Source: Yaniella halotolerans DSM 15476 (GTDB lineage: Bacteria; Actinomycetota; Actinomycetes; Actinomycetales; Micrococcaceae). From it: a stretch of 64,000 nucleotides of DNA. The notes under the pieces are model-generated. The model ran no database searches. It saw nothing but the letters and a program-made list of their open reading frames with translations, and had not been told where the DNA came from. The translations under genes were made by a program, and so were the position numbers. The stretch spans positions 186,001-250,000 of the forward strand of contig NZ_ATVQ01000001.1 in the NCBI RefSeq assembly GCF_000420805.1, written 5' to 3'. Shown piece by piece: positions 37,512 through 47,432 of this stretch (the first letter of the stretch is position 1; each line of letters starts with the position of its first letter).

Positions 37512-38375
37512 CTACTTGCTGTAGTTGTAGAATCCTTTGCCACTCTTACGCCCGAGATTGCCTTCCTCAACGAGCTTGGACAATACGGGGCTGACTTCTT
37601 TGACCAGGTCGTCATGTGGTTCGGCTGCAGCAAGCGATTGGATTCCGTGGTTGATGTCGACACCCACCAGATCCATGAGCGTAAACGGTCCCATCGGGTG
37701 GCTGAGGCCTTCTTTAACCGCGGTATCAATGTCTTCGATCGACGCATAGCCTTCTTCATAGAGGTGGAGCGCCTCGCCCACGATAGCCATCAGAATGCGG
37801 TTCACAATGAAACCGAAAATTTCTTTTTCTACCACCACTGGAGTTTTCCCGAGGGCTTTGACCAATTCCAGAGAACGGTCCATGGTGTCTTTACCGGTGT
37901 GCTCTCCTCCAACAACTTCGACCAGAGTCATTTGTAGGACCGGGTTGAAGAAGTGCACATTGCATACTCGTTCGGGATGTTTCAGTCCCTGAGCCAACTT
38001 CGACGAAACAATCGACGACGAGTTGGAAGCCAGCACAGTCTCTGGTGCCGCTACAGCATCAAGTTCGGCGAAAAGCTGCTGCTTAATCTCGAGATCTTCA
38101 ACGATCGCTTCCACCACAAAGGAAGAGTTCTGTACTGCATGATCGCGGTCGGTGGTGAACTCGAGGTTCTGGAATCCAGCGTCAACGGCTTCTGTGCTCA
38201 TGCGTTGGCGCTCAATCAAACGGGCGGTGGACTTCTGCAACTGTTGGTGTGCTGTGTCGAGGACGCGTTCTTCAACATCGACCAGATAGGTATGAAAACC
38301 GCTCATCGCCGTGACGAAGGCTATCTCGCGGCCCATCGTGCCGCCGCCAATAACTGTGATTGCAGATTCTTTCAT
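37512..38375 (-). CDS. 3-hydroxybutyryl-CoA (3-hydroxyacyl-CoA) dehydrogenase
   Basis: NAD(P)-dependent oxidoreductase acting on short-chain 3-hydroxyacyl-CoA. N-terminal VIGGGTMGREIAFVTAMSG, catalytic VCNVHFFNPVLQMTLVEVV (His-Glu pair), GFIVNRILMAIVGEAL, and GPFTLMDLVGVDINHG. 287 residues matches the stand-alone PaaH/Hbd type. AAGGAAC precedes the ATG. Forms a fatty-acid patch with the thioesterase and acyl-CoA dehydrogenase genes that follow. Confidence 0.92.
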   Translation of the reverse strand: MKESAITVIGGGTMGREIAFVTAMSGFHTYLVDVEERVLDTAHQQLQKSTARLIERQRMSTEAVDAGFQNLEFTTDRDHAVQNSSFVVEAIVEDLEIKQQLFAELDAVAAPETVLASNSSSIVSSKLAQGLKHPERVCNVHFFNPVLQMTLVEVVGGEHTGKDTMDRSLELVKALGKTPVVVEKEIFGFIVNRILMAIVGEALHLYEEGYASIEDIDTAVKEGLSHPMGPFTLMDLVGVDINHGIQSLAAAEPHDDLVKEVSPVLSKLVEEGNLGRKSGKGFYNYSK

Positions 38376-38487
38376 GTGGCTGTTCCTTCTTTCGCTATCA
38401 ATTCTTCGAGCATCATTCTACGAACCGAGTCTGGATACAACACTTCACACACTGAGTATTATCTGACAGACGGGTCTGCAAAGACGC

Positions 38488-38883
38488 CTACTCACCGGGA
38501 GTTTTGTGTTGGTTTAAGAATACTTTTCCGTCTTCCGGAATCGGTGCAGGCCTACCGTCCGCTCCAACGTAGATATAGACGACTTGCGACTCTGCGCTGA
38601 GTTTGCCCGACTGGAACGCAGACTCGCGCAGCGTGAACGAACTGTTTCCAATACGCTCTACCTCGACGCTGATTTCAACGTCCGGCGTCAAGACAAGTTC
38701 CCGGTGAAACGTGACGGTATATTCTTTGATGAGCAAGGGTGGTAGCTCACCTGACTCAGGGTCATGAAACGCAGCGAGCAGTTCTTGTCTCGCTTGCTGA
38801 AACCATGCTGGTAAAACCGTGTTATGGATGTGTCCGGCCGGACCGAGGTCATCAATTCTTGGTCGAATAGTTGCCGTGAGCAA
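38488..38883 (-). CDS. Acyl-CoA thioesterase (hotdog fold, 4HBT type)
   Basis: A 131-residue single hotdog domain. The motif DDLGPAGHIHNTVLPAWFQQARQEL corresponds to the active-site region of YbgC/4-hydroxybenzoyl-CoA thioesterases, although Gly replaces the usual Tyr (xxGHVNN). FHRELVLTPDVEISVEVERIGNSSF follows. TTG start with AGGAG five bases before it. Lies next to the 3-hydroxyacyl-CoA dehydrogenase and a divergent acyl-CoA dehydrogenase-like gene. Confidence 0.8.
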   Translation of the reverse strand: MLTATIRPRIDDLGPAGHIHNTVLPAWFQQARQELLAAFHDPESGELPPLLIKEYTVTFHRELVLTPDVEISVEVERIGNSSFTLRESAFQSGKLSAESQVVYIYVGADGRPAPIPEDGKVFLNQHKTPGE

Positions 38884-39070
38884 AGAAGCTCCTTCTGTGT
38901 GTGGTCAGTGATCCATAAAACCAACTACGATCCAAAAATACTAGTCACCATCCTCGAAGAGTTTGGATTCCAGGGACCTCCTTTTTGAATGCTCTTCCGT
39001 CTCATCGTCAAGCAGCAGTCCAGCTCCACTAGGATTGCTATCGCACCCCCGTCTGACAGAAGAGGTACGT

Positions 39071-40168
39071 GTGACAATGGAAGCAATCAGAACCACCATG
39101 GCTCAGGTGGAAATTTCGCAGATGCTACAGACATGGATTGCAGACAATGCTCAGCGCATAGATTCCGGGGAAGTGAATGCACGTGAGGCGCTGCCACAAC
39201 TTGCAGACGAATTGCTTGTTGATATGGGAGCTCCACTCAATAAAGAGGGCGGGCTTGTAAAGCAGGCCGAGGTCTTAGCCTCACTGGCGCAGCGTTCGCT
39301 CAGTGTCCCCTTTGGGCTGTGGGGCCACCGCATGGTGATCGAGTTCCTCGAGCTGGCTGGTGGCATCTATGCGCAGTCGGTACTTCCCGGATTACGTGCG
39401 GGTACAACTCCAGGAGCTTCGGCGATGGCGCCTGGCTATAAGTCACTGGCCGGTGCTGGCGATCTCCATCTACGACTATCTGCGGGCGAGGGCGCAAAGC
39501 TGCGCCTATCAGGTCACATTGGTTGGGCTTCCAACCTCTATGAGGACGCCATCGTTGTTGCGCCCGCCTATGGCCCCAACGTCATCGACCGGCACGGCGT
39601 GCAGGGTGGTGTGATCGTCGCATTTGCACTCAATGCGCCCGGCATAGAGATCGGTCCACAGCTCGATATTTTGGCAATGCGAGGTACCGCTTCCACCTAT
39701 GTGACACTTCAGGATGTCGAAATCAGCACAGACCAGATCCTGACCCGTGACTTCTCCGCGTTCCTGCAACAAACCCGTCCAACACTGAGCATATTGCAGG
39801 CCAGCTTGTGTGTAGGCTTGGCCACCGCAGCCTATGAAAGCGCCCTGCACAATGCAACGGGTTTCAACGATGTCTTACTGGATGAAATCCAGGACCATGG
39901 CGACCAGTTGGCTTCAGCGAAACGGCAGCTGATACAGCTTGCCACGTACGTGGGTACAGACCAACCACCGCATCCCCGTGATGTCTTAGCACTACGGCTA
40001 CAAGCCGGGCAGCTTGCCGGAGCGCTGGCGACTTTGGAATTGAAGACCGCTGGCGGACAGGGCTTCGTGACGACCTCGGATACGAATCGTCGGTACCGCG
40101 AGGCAACGTTCATTCCCTTGCAAGCACCGTCCGAAGCACAGCTTCGCTGGGAACTGGCCCGAGCATAA
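39071..40168 (+). CDS. Acyl-CoA dehydrogenase-like flavoprotein
   Basis: A 365-residue protein with the helical-beta-helical architecture of acyl-CoA dehydrogenases: GYKSLAGAGDLHLRLSAGEGAKLRLSGHIGWASN for the FAD/substrate lid, LDILAMRGTASTYVTLQDVEIS, and a C-terminal YREATFIPLQAPSEAQLRWELA. The catalytic Glu of classical members is not evident, so it may be a monooxygenase-like or divergent member. GTG 39071 follows AGAAGAGG by five bases; the frame is open back to 38963 but that part is Ser-rich and unlikely coding. Confidence 0.75.
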   Translation: MTMEAIRTTMAQVEISQMLQTWIADNAQRIDSGEVNAREALPQLADELLVDMGAPLNKEGGLVKQAEVLASLAQRSLSVPFGLWGHRMVIEFLELAGGIYAQSVLPGLRAGTTPGASAMAPGYKSLAGAGDLHLRLSAGEGAKLRLSGHIGWASNLYEDAIVVAPAYGPNVIDRHGVQGGVIVAFALNAPGIEIGPQLDILAMRGTASTYVTLQDVEISTDQILTRDFSAFLQQTRPTLSILQASLCVGLATAAYESALHNATGFNDVLLDEIQDHGDQLASAKRQLIQLATYVGTDQPPHPRDVLALRLQAGQLAGALATLELKTAGGQGFVTTSDTNRRYREATFIPLQAPSEAQLRWELARA

Positions 40169-40170
40169 GA

Positions 40171-40207
40171 AAGCCCCTTCGCCACAAAACTTGGGACGAA
40201 GGGGCTT
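40171..40207. terminator. Bidirectional terminator
   Basis: A perfect 11-bp stem, AAGCCCCTTCG (40171-40181) with CGAAGGGGCTT (40197-40207). On the minus strand it is followed by TCTTAT, so it can serve the tRNA gene as well as the plus-strand gene. Confidence 0.8.
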
Positions 40208-40217
40208 GAGGTGTTCG

Positions 40218-40291
40218 TGCCTCCGATGGGACTCGAACCCATAACACAGCGATTTTAAGTCGCTTGCCTCTACCTATTGGGCCACGGAGGC
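40218..40291 (-). tRNA. tRNA with UAA anticodon (nominal tRNA-Leu) but a short variable loop
   Basis: A 74-base cloverleaf on the minus strand: acceptor GCCTCCG/CGGAGGC (7 perfect pairs), D-arm GCC...GGC with GG in the loop, anticodon stem AGCGA/TCGCT enclosing CTTAAAA (anticodon TAA, U33 present), variable loop GTGTT, T-arm ATGGG-TTCGAGT-CCCAT, discriminator A. CCA is not encoded. A UAA anticodon reads UUA (Leu), but tRNA-Leu normally has a long class II variable arm, which is absent here. See findings. Confidence 0.85.
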
Positions 40292-40364
40292 TGAATCGAA
40301 CATTACGAGTTTAGCGCATTTCCTACCATTGAGCACAAAATGCAAATCGCTCTGTTCGACCACG

Positions 40365-40400
40365 CATCGCGGTCCAGCAATTTGTGAGTGGACCGCGATG
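40365..40400 (-). terminator. Hairpin after ndh
   Basis: A perfect 12-bp stem, CATCGCGGTCCA (40365-40376) with TGGACCGCGATG (40389-40400), 18 bp downstream of the ndh stop. No T-run. Confidence 0.6.
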
Positions 40401-40417
40401 TTCGTGTCAGCTAGTGC

Positions 40418-41824
40418 CTAGACATTTTGCGATGTTTTGGCTTCCAAGCTGGTTGGAATGCGTTCAAGACCTGCTGCTTCACGGAAAGCATTATGCGGGG
40501 TCTCAAGTTCTTTCAGCTGGGTGGTGTCTTTGCCCCAGATGAGTTCATTGATCCAACCACCGAGAACGCGTGAACTGCGCTCAAAGGTTGGCAGCGCGTA
40601 GTTGTGGTAAACACGGTGTCCCAACCAGGCAGCAACGCCAGACAGTTCGATACCCAGTGGGTTACCGACACCTTTACCAACACCCATGCCGGCAACAGTA
40701 CCGAGGGACTTGTGGTAGTACTCTTCAACGGCGCCTTCACCAAAACGTACAGCCATGAGGTTGTCTGCCAGACGAGTTGCCTGACGACCGGCATGCTGGG
40801 CGTTCGGTACGCAAAAGCCGCCTGGGCCATCACCGGTGAGGTCTGGAACGGCGGCGACGTCGCCACAAGCCCATGCGCCTTCGGCTACGCCACCTTCACC
40901 GTCAGAAACCTGCAGCGTTGGCGTGACTTCAATGCGGCCACGATCTTCTACCGGGAAGTCCGTCGAGCGTGCCAGTTTGTTGGCTGCCACACCGGCGGTC
41001 CACACCAAGGTATCGGCGTAGAACGAGCCAGCATCGGACTGGTCTGACATATTGACCAGCTTCATATGGTTGCCCACAGCCGAGGACAGTGAGGTGTTGA
41101 GCAGAACTTCGATGCCGCGTGACCGGAATTCCTCGACCACCGCTTCGGCTTGTTCTTCGGTCACCTCAGGCATGATGCGTCCCATGGCTTCGATCAGCAC
41201 AATGCGGGCGTCCGACTGAGCAAGACGTGGGTTCTTCGAGATTGCGGTGCGCACGAGGTCTTCGATTTCACCGATGAGTTCGGCACCTGCGAAGCCACCG
41301 CCTACTACCACGAAGGTCAGTGCACGGCGACGCTGGTCAGCGTCAGTCATCAGGGCTGCTGATTCGATCCGCTCCAGGATTTGGTTGCGCAAGTAAACAG
41401 CTTCTTCAATACGCTTGAGACCGATACCGGCTTCACCGAGGCCTTCAATTGGGAAGACGCGTGAATCGGCACCTGCGGTGACGATGACATCTTGGTACGG
41501 CAATTCGAAAGTGGCGCCTTCTGGGCCTTCAATGATCGCTGTTTTCTGAGCGTGCTGAATTTCAACGACCTTGCCCTGCACAACCTCCGACTGGCGCAGG
41601 TGACTGCGCAGGTCAACGACTGCGTGACGGCCCTCGATGGAGCCACCAACAACTTCTGGGAGGAAAGGCTGATAGGTCAGGTAGGAGTTTGGATCGACCA
41701 CGGTGACGATACCGCCGCGGTCGCGAATTTTCTTCTGGAGGCGCTTGGCGATGTTGTAACCGCCGTAACCACCGCCAACAACGAGGACGCGAGGTTTAGG
41801 AGATAGATGTGGAGTAATAGCCAT
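40418..41824 (-). CDS. ndh: Type II NADH dehydrogenase (NDH-2)
   Basis: Single-subunit, non-proton-pumping NADH:menaquinone oxidoreductase at the membrane face. Two dinucleotide-binding folds: VLVVGGGYGGYNIAKRL (FAD, N-terminus) and LTFVVVGGGFAGAELIGEI (NADH). AWACGDVAAVPD and the C-terminal amphipathic region (GVAAWLGHRVYHNYALP) complete the NDH-2 pattern. ATG 41824 with AAGGTGG upstream; a GTG at 41833 overlaps that site. 468 residues. Confidence 0.93.
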   Translation of the reverse strand: MAITPHLSPKPRVLVVGGGYGGYNIAKRLQKKIRDRGGIVTVVDPNSYLTYQPFLPEVVGGSIEGRHAVVDLRSHLRQSEVVQGKVVEIQHAQKTAIIEGPEGATFELPYQDVIVTAGADSRVFPIEGLGEAGIGLKRIEEAVYLRNQILERIESAALMTDADQRRRALTFVVVGGGFAGAELIGEIEDLVRTAISKNPRLAQSDARIVLIEAMGRIMPEVTEEQAEAVVEEFRSRGIEVLLNTSLSSAVGNHMKLVNMSDQSDAGSFYADTLVWTAGVAANKLARSTDFPVEDRGRIEVTPTLQVSDGEGGVAEGAWACGDVAAVPDLTGDGPGGFCVPNAQHAGRQATRLADNLMAVRFGEGAVEEYYHKSLGTVAGMGVGKGVGNPLGIELSGVAAWLGHRVYHNYALPTFERSSRVLGGWINELIWGKDTTQLKELETPHNAFREAAGLERIPTSLEAKTSQNV

Positions 41825-41874
41825 AGGCACCACCTTAGTAGGGTCGGATCAAGTTTGTGAAGTTTTTACCAAAG

Positions 41875-43218
41875 TCACGAGTCGGTCTGTTGACCAGTTC
41901 GTTTTTGACGGAGGAATATGGCGGCCGCGATGGCCGCGAACACCAGCACACCAAAGCCAATGACGACGATTGGCTGCACAATATTCGTCTCGTCTGGTTG
42001 GTCTGCGGCGACCGGCGGTTCGCTTGGGTACTCGACCGGGCCGGCGACTTCCCGATCCTCGTCAGAACCGCTAGTATCTTCGATTTCACCGCGACGGTGC
42101 ATCGTGATCCACTCTTGGATGGATCCCATGGGATTGGCATTGGTCTGTTCAACGTCGGCCGTCAATGCCTCGTGGGCGTCGACGATACCGCGACCATAGA
42201 GCTTGTCTTGGCCTGCATCACCGGTATCTTCTGCGGTGGAAAGAATGCGATTGATGACTTGGTGGGCAGACATATCGGGATTCTCAGCACGGATGAGTGC
42301 AGCAAGTCCCGAAACTAATGGAGCAGCTCCCGAGGTCCCCGACCATTCGGCGTATTCGTCACCGGGAACGGCCCCGATCAGCGGATCTGCGGGCGCGGCG
42401 ACACCGATGGTAATACCTTGAGTCGAAGCATCCCAGGAGGCGGTCCCGTCTTCGTCAAGGCCGGCTACGGTCAGCACGCCAGGGATCGTCGCTGGCGCAC
42501 CAACCACATCAGAGCCGGATGCCCGGTTGCCGGCGGCAACTACCACCACTACGTCGTTTTGCTCAGCGTGGAGAAAGGCGTCATCCCAGGATTCTGGCCA
42601 GTCTTGTTCGGTGGATGCCAGGGAAATATTGATGACGTCGACGCCCTGGTCCACAAGCCAGGTCACCCCGTCGGCAATTTGCTCGTCGACGGAGGGAACA
42701 TCTTCCACGGTGTCGTCCAACAGGACCGAAACAGACAGCAGTTCAACTTCTGGTGCGGTGCCTAGAATTCCATCGGTGCCGTATTCATCAATGGGGGCGA
42801 GTTCTTCTGGTTCCTCGGAGGCTTCATCATCCGATTCCTCGTCAGATTCGTCGCCTTCAGAATCTTCGTCGTCTTCGGTTTCGGGAGGATCACCGTGGCC
42901 GTGTCCAGCAATCAGTGAGGCAACCATGGTGCCGTGATTCGGGTCCGGGCCCATGGATGTGGTGCCGTCGGCCTCTCCGGTGCCGGATGCGTCATAGCCT
43001 CCGGCAACCTGTCCTGTGAGGTCCTGATGTGAATCGTCAATGCCGGTATCAATGACGCCAACGGTCACGTCTTCACCGCGTGAAGTCTCCCACGCAGTGG
43101 TAAAGCCGTAGTCGTCCAACCAGTACTGTTCGTCGCGCCAGGAGTCTGCAACGGCGGGGGTGGCAAGTAGCGTGGTCAGCGCAATACCGGTCAACCCAGC
43201 AAGTGCCTTTTTGTACAT
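41875..43218 (-). CDS. Secreted, membrane-anchored subtilisin-like serine protease (S8) with acidic insertion
   Basis: Signal peptide (MYKKALAGLTGIALTTLLATPAVADS), catalytic Asp57 in GVIDTGID, His95 in DPNHGTMVAS, oxyanion Asn231 in AAGNRA and Ser296 in SGTSGAAP. A C-terminal helix (IVQPIVVIGFGVLVFAAIAAAIFL) and basic tail anchor it, as in mycosins. Residues ~112-140 form an insertion made almost wholly of Asp, Glu and Ser. No type VII secretion genes are nearby, so it is not assigned to an ESX system. GAGGTAAC just upstream of the ATG, 2 bp after the Ppx gene. Confidence 0.9.
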   Translation of the reverse strand: MYKKALAGLTGIALTTLLATPAVADSWRDEQYWLDDYGFTTAWETSRGEDVTVGVIDTGIDDSHQDLTGQVAGGYDASGTGEADGTTSMGPDPNHGTMVASLIAGHGHGDPPETEDDEDSEGDESDEESDDEASEEPEELAPIDEYGTDGILGTAPEVELLSVSVLLDDTVEDVPSVDEQIADGVTWLVDQGVDVINISLASTEQDWPESWDDAFLHAEQNDVVVVVAAGNRASGSDVVGAPATIPGVLTVAGLDEDGTASWDASTQGITIGVAAPADPLIGAVPGDEYAEWSGTSGAAPLVSGLAALIRAENPDMSAHQVINRILSTAEDTGDAGQDKLYGRGIVDAHEALTADVEQTNANPMGSIQEWITMHRRGEIEDTSGSDEDREVAGPVEYPSEPPVAADQPDETNIVQPIVVIGFGVLVFAAIAAAIFLRQKRTGQQTDS

Positions 43219-43220
43219 CG

Positions 43221-44813
43221 TTACCTCAGCAGTGACAGGGCGATGCCGTCCAGAATGTCTTTCTCACTGGTGATTGCCGTTGTCACGGTGTTGTTTGTGG
43301 CTGTGCGGATATGGTCCAGCAGCTGGGCCCAGATGACGGCTCCTGCACCGATGACGTCGATGCGACCTTCATGCATGAAGCCATACTGGCTACGCTCGGT
43401 GGTGGTTTCACCGATGAGTTGCTGAGCAGTCTCGGCCAGCTGTTCGATGTCGATTTCTACGCCGTGGATGGCTTCGGGATCATAGCTTTCAAGCCCGAGT
43501 GCTGCCGCGGTGATCGTGGTGATCGTGCCCGCCACACCCACAACGGCATCGAGGTTCGTGAAATCGAATTCATCCGGTGCCAGCTCAGCCAGTCGCTGTG
43601 TCAGATCATTTTGGGCCGCTGTGATCTGTTGTTGGGTTGGCGGGTCATCAAATTGGTACCGTTCGTGAAAGCGCACACAGCCAACGTCCATTGAAGTCTG
43701 CGCGGTAATCTGTGCGGTACCATCGCCCGGATCGATGGTTCCCAAGACGATTTCGGTAGATCCGCCCCCGAGGTCTACGACGGCTACTCGAACGGGGCGG
43801 TCCCAGCTCGAAGTATCCAGCGCGGACGCAGCACCAGAGAAAGTCAGTTGAGCTTCAACTTCACCGCTGACGACTTCGGGAGTCGCATGGAGGCGTTGGC
43901 GGATACCAGAAACAAACTCATCACGGTTTGAAACGTCCCGGGACGCCGATGTGGCGATAAAGCGGGTGGGGTGAGCGCCATGCCGGGTGATTTCACGAGC
44001 ATACTCATCCACCGCAGCAAAAGTGCGTTCCAGTGCTTCCGGTGCGAATTCACCGGTTTCGTCGACACCTTGGCCAAGGCGCACAATACGCATATCCCGG
44101 TGGAGCTCTTCAATGCCCTCCTTGGTTTCGCGTGCAATCAGGAGGCGAATCGAGTTTGTGCCAGCATCAATGGCCGCAACTGGGCCGGTACCAGCCTCGT
44201 CATACTGGATGGGGTTGGTTTTCCCTGCCCTACGCAGACGACGCGTGTGCCGTGACAGGTCTTTTTGTGGAGCGTCACCTTCGATGTTCCAGGCACCCTC
44301 GCAACGGCAGACCGTCGGATCAAATTCATCACGCATCATAGCGAGAGCTTCGTCGCCCAGCGGGTTCGCTCCAGGCCCTTCGGCCAGGGCATGGCCAACA
44401 AGTACGTGCACACATTTCACACGTTCCGGCATGCCACCAGCGGTGATCCCGGCAATTTCTGGGACTGGTCCAACGCCGGCGGCTTCGCCGACCCGAGCGC
44501 GTGCGGATAAGTACTGTTCATGAGCAGAGCGGTACGCCTGTGCAAGTTCTGCGTCGTCGGCCAGCCGTTGTGTCATATCGTCCATCACTCCGGCGTTTTC
44601 CAACCGAGATGCAGCTGCGGTGGCGTGCGGGTGGGACAGATAAAACGTGGTCGGAAACGGTATCCCATTGCTCAGTCTGGGAGCGGTGGTGGCTACCAAC
44701 GGATTACCACAGACACAGCGAGCACCGATTTCAGCGACATCACGAACGGGGCGCCCGAGTTGCCTCGATAAGGTATCAAGATCTTGGGCGGTTGGTTGTT
44801 TCTGGTTGGTCAC
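43221..44813 (-). CDS. DUF501-Ppx/GppA phosphatase fusion
   Basis: One 530-codon frame holds two families that are normally separate neighbouring genes in actinobacteria (Rv1025 and Rv1026 type). Residues ~9-190 are DUF501 with paired cysteines (RCVCGNP, TVCRCEG) and SRQLGRPVRDVAEI. From ~211 comes the exopolyphosphatase/pppGpp phosphatase domain: VAAIDAGTNSIRLLI, FIATSASRDVSNRDEF, VVDLGGGSTEIVLG, GVAGTITTITA. The linker is basic (HTRRLRRAGKTN). GTG start. Lies directly after ftsB, as in other actinobacteria. Confidence 0.9.
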   Translation of the reverse strand: MTNQKQPTAQDLDTLSRQLGRPVRDVAEIGARCVCGNPLVATTAPRLSNGIPFPTTFYLSHPHATAAASRLENAGVMDDMTQRLADDAELAQAYRSAHEQYLSARARVGEAAGVGPVPEIAGITAGGMPERVKCVHVLVGHALAEGPGANPLGDEALAMMRDEFDPTVCRCEGAWNIEGDAPQKDLSRHTRRLRRAGKTNPIQYDEAGTGPVAAIDAGTNSIRLLIARETKEGIEELHRDMRIVRLGQGVDETGEFAPEALERTFAAVDEYAREITRHGAHPTRFIATSASRDVSNRDEFVSGIRQRLHATPEVVSGEVEAQLTFSGAASALDTSSWDRPVRVAVVDLGGGSTEIVLGTIDPGDGTAQITAQTSMDVGCVRFHERYQFDDPPTQQQITAAQNDLTQRLAELAPDEFDFTNLDAVVGVAGTITTITAAALGLESYDPEAIHGVEIDIEQLAETAQQLIGETTTERSQYGFMHEGRIDVIGAGAVIWAQLLDHIRTATNNTVTTAITSEKDILDGIALSLLR

Positions 44814-44822
44814 GTGTTTCCT

Positions 44823-45560
44823 TTATTCCTGACCGGATGACAGGACTGAACCCCAGAGGCGGTCTGCCCAGCCCTTCTCAACGTCTTCATCGAGCGGAGC
44901 AATCCCTGGTTCGGTTTCCGCTAGTTTGTCTTCTTCTTGTTCATCATCGAGCACCAGGTACTTCCGCTCCCCCGGCATCACCATGTTGAAGCGTTCTCTG
45001 GCCTGCTGTTGCACAAAAGCAGGATCATTCCAGCGCTTTAGTTCGGTCTCGAGTTCTTCCTGGCGTTCTGTTTCTTGTTTCAACTGCTGCTGAGCGTGTG
45101 TGATATCAGCCTGCTGCTCTAGTAACAGTTGCAGGGGTTGTGCCATGATGAGCGCGGCAATAAACAGCACTGCGAGCAGCGCCACGGCACGTCCTGAAAA
45201 TTGGCGAGCCGGTTCGGGGCGATCTTCGAATGATTCAGCCCGGTCGGCTCGATCCCAAATATCGTCATCGATCCGTTTGGTCTTGCGCTGCTTTGATGTG
45301 CTCTTCGTATTTTTCGACGAAGCTAGCAGTCGTTCACGCATTTTAGAGCGCGGCGCAGGTTGTATTCTTTCGTCAGTTTCTGGCTCTGGTGTGCGTTCCC
45401 GTTTCCCCGGCTTCTTTTCCGGGTCAGTCCCGGCATTAATTTTGGTGACGGATGCGGGTTTATCAATGATGACTGCCTCGTCCGCGGCGTCTTCTTCTGG
45501 CGTGTTCTCCGCGGGTTGTTCCGGCGGCACATTTTTTGGCATGCGCGGTTTCTTCGGCAC
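44823..45560 (-). CDS. ftsB: FtsB/DivIC-type septum formation initiator
   Basis: A 245-residue bitopic division protein: long charged cytoplasmic N-terminus (~125 residues), one helix (VALLAVLFIAALIMAQPLQLLL), then an extracytoplasmic leucine-zipper coiled coil (EQQADITHAQQQLKQETERQEELETELKRW) and ARERFNMVMPGERKYLVL, the DivIC hallmark. Partners would be FtsL/FtsQ at the septum. GTG 45560 has GGGAGGTGA upstream. Gene order eno-ftsB-DUF501-ppx is the conserved actinobacterial arrangement. Confidence 0.9.
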   Translation of the reverse strand: MPKKPRMPKNVPPEQPAENTPEEDAADEAVIIDKPASVTKINAGTDPEKKPGKRERTPEPETDERIQPAPRSKMRERLLASSKNTKSTSKQRKTKRIDDDIWDRADRAESFEDRPEPARQFSGRAVALLAVLFIAALIMAQPLQLLLEQQADITHAQQQLKQETERQEELETELKRWNDPAFVQQQARERFNMVMPGERKYLVLDDEQEEDKLAETEPGIAPLDEDVEKGWADRLWGSVLSSGQE

Positions 45561-45690
45561 CGTATCGTCACCTCCCAGCAGCTGGTTGCAGTCTAACTAG
45601 TGTAGTCGCCACCGAGGCGATTCAGCTGGCTCCAACACCGTATGTGCCAGGTATTCTCAGTCAGCGTTCAGAATTGCTATGTGTTCTTAA

Positions 45691-45739
45691 CAGACCGACA
45701 CCGCGTCTGGAGGTTTTCCAGCCGCGGTGTCAGGGTCTG
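45691..45739 (-). terminator. Hairpin after eno
   Basis: Nested stems: GACACCGCG (45697-45705) with CGCGGTGTC (45723-45731), with outer CAGACC/GGTCTG pairing, 7 bp downstream of the eno stop. Confidence 0.65.
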
Positions 45740-45745
45740 GACGTC

Positions 45746-47083
<1,338 letters not shown>

Positions 47084-47210
47084 TCAAGCCCTAGTGTATC
47101 GACTGCCGGCTACCTTGCCGATATTTTATGAGGTTGTGGCAGACCTACTGGTTCGTCTTGCCAGTTTTGTTCGCAATATCACACTGCAAGTGGCGACTGT
47201 AGTGCAACAA

Positions 47211-47432
47211 CTACTCGACAACGAATAACTCTCCTGGTGTGCATGCGAGTTCATCGCATAGTGCCGTCAGCGTAGTGAACCGGATAGCTCGTGCACGGTT
47301 ATTTTTCAGAACTGATAAGTTCACAACACTGATATTTACACGTCTTGAAAGTTCAGCAAGCGTCATTTGACGTTGCTGCAATATTTCATCCAATCGGCAC
47401 GTAATGCGATGTTCTTCGGCGTCAGAGGTCAT
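47211..47432 (-). CDS. Small Cro/CI-type HTH regulator (YozG-like)
   Basis: A 73-residue protein that is essentially one helix-turn-helix: CRLDEILQQRQMTLAELSRRVNISVVNLSVLKNNRARAIRFTTLTALCDELACTPGELF. It overlaps the upstream DUF2975 stop by one base (TGATG), with AAGGAA before it. The HTH/DUF2975 pair is a recurrent two-gene unit. A cluster of TCGATAT repeats lies just upstream of the operon and may be its operator. Confidence 0.85.
   Translation of the reverse strand: MTSDAEEHRITCRLDEILQQRQMTLAELSRRVNISVVNLSVLKNNRARAIRFTTLTALCDELACTPGELFVVE

Noticed and set aside
40218-40291. Suppressor tRNA reading the UAA stop
   Set aside because: The anticodon is UAA, which pairs with UUA; reading the UAA stop codon would need anticodon UUA.
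41875-43218. Mycosin of a type VII secretion system
   Set aside because: No EccB-E, EsxA/B-like or PPE-like genes nearby; the neighbours are ppx, ftsB and ndh.
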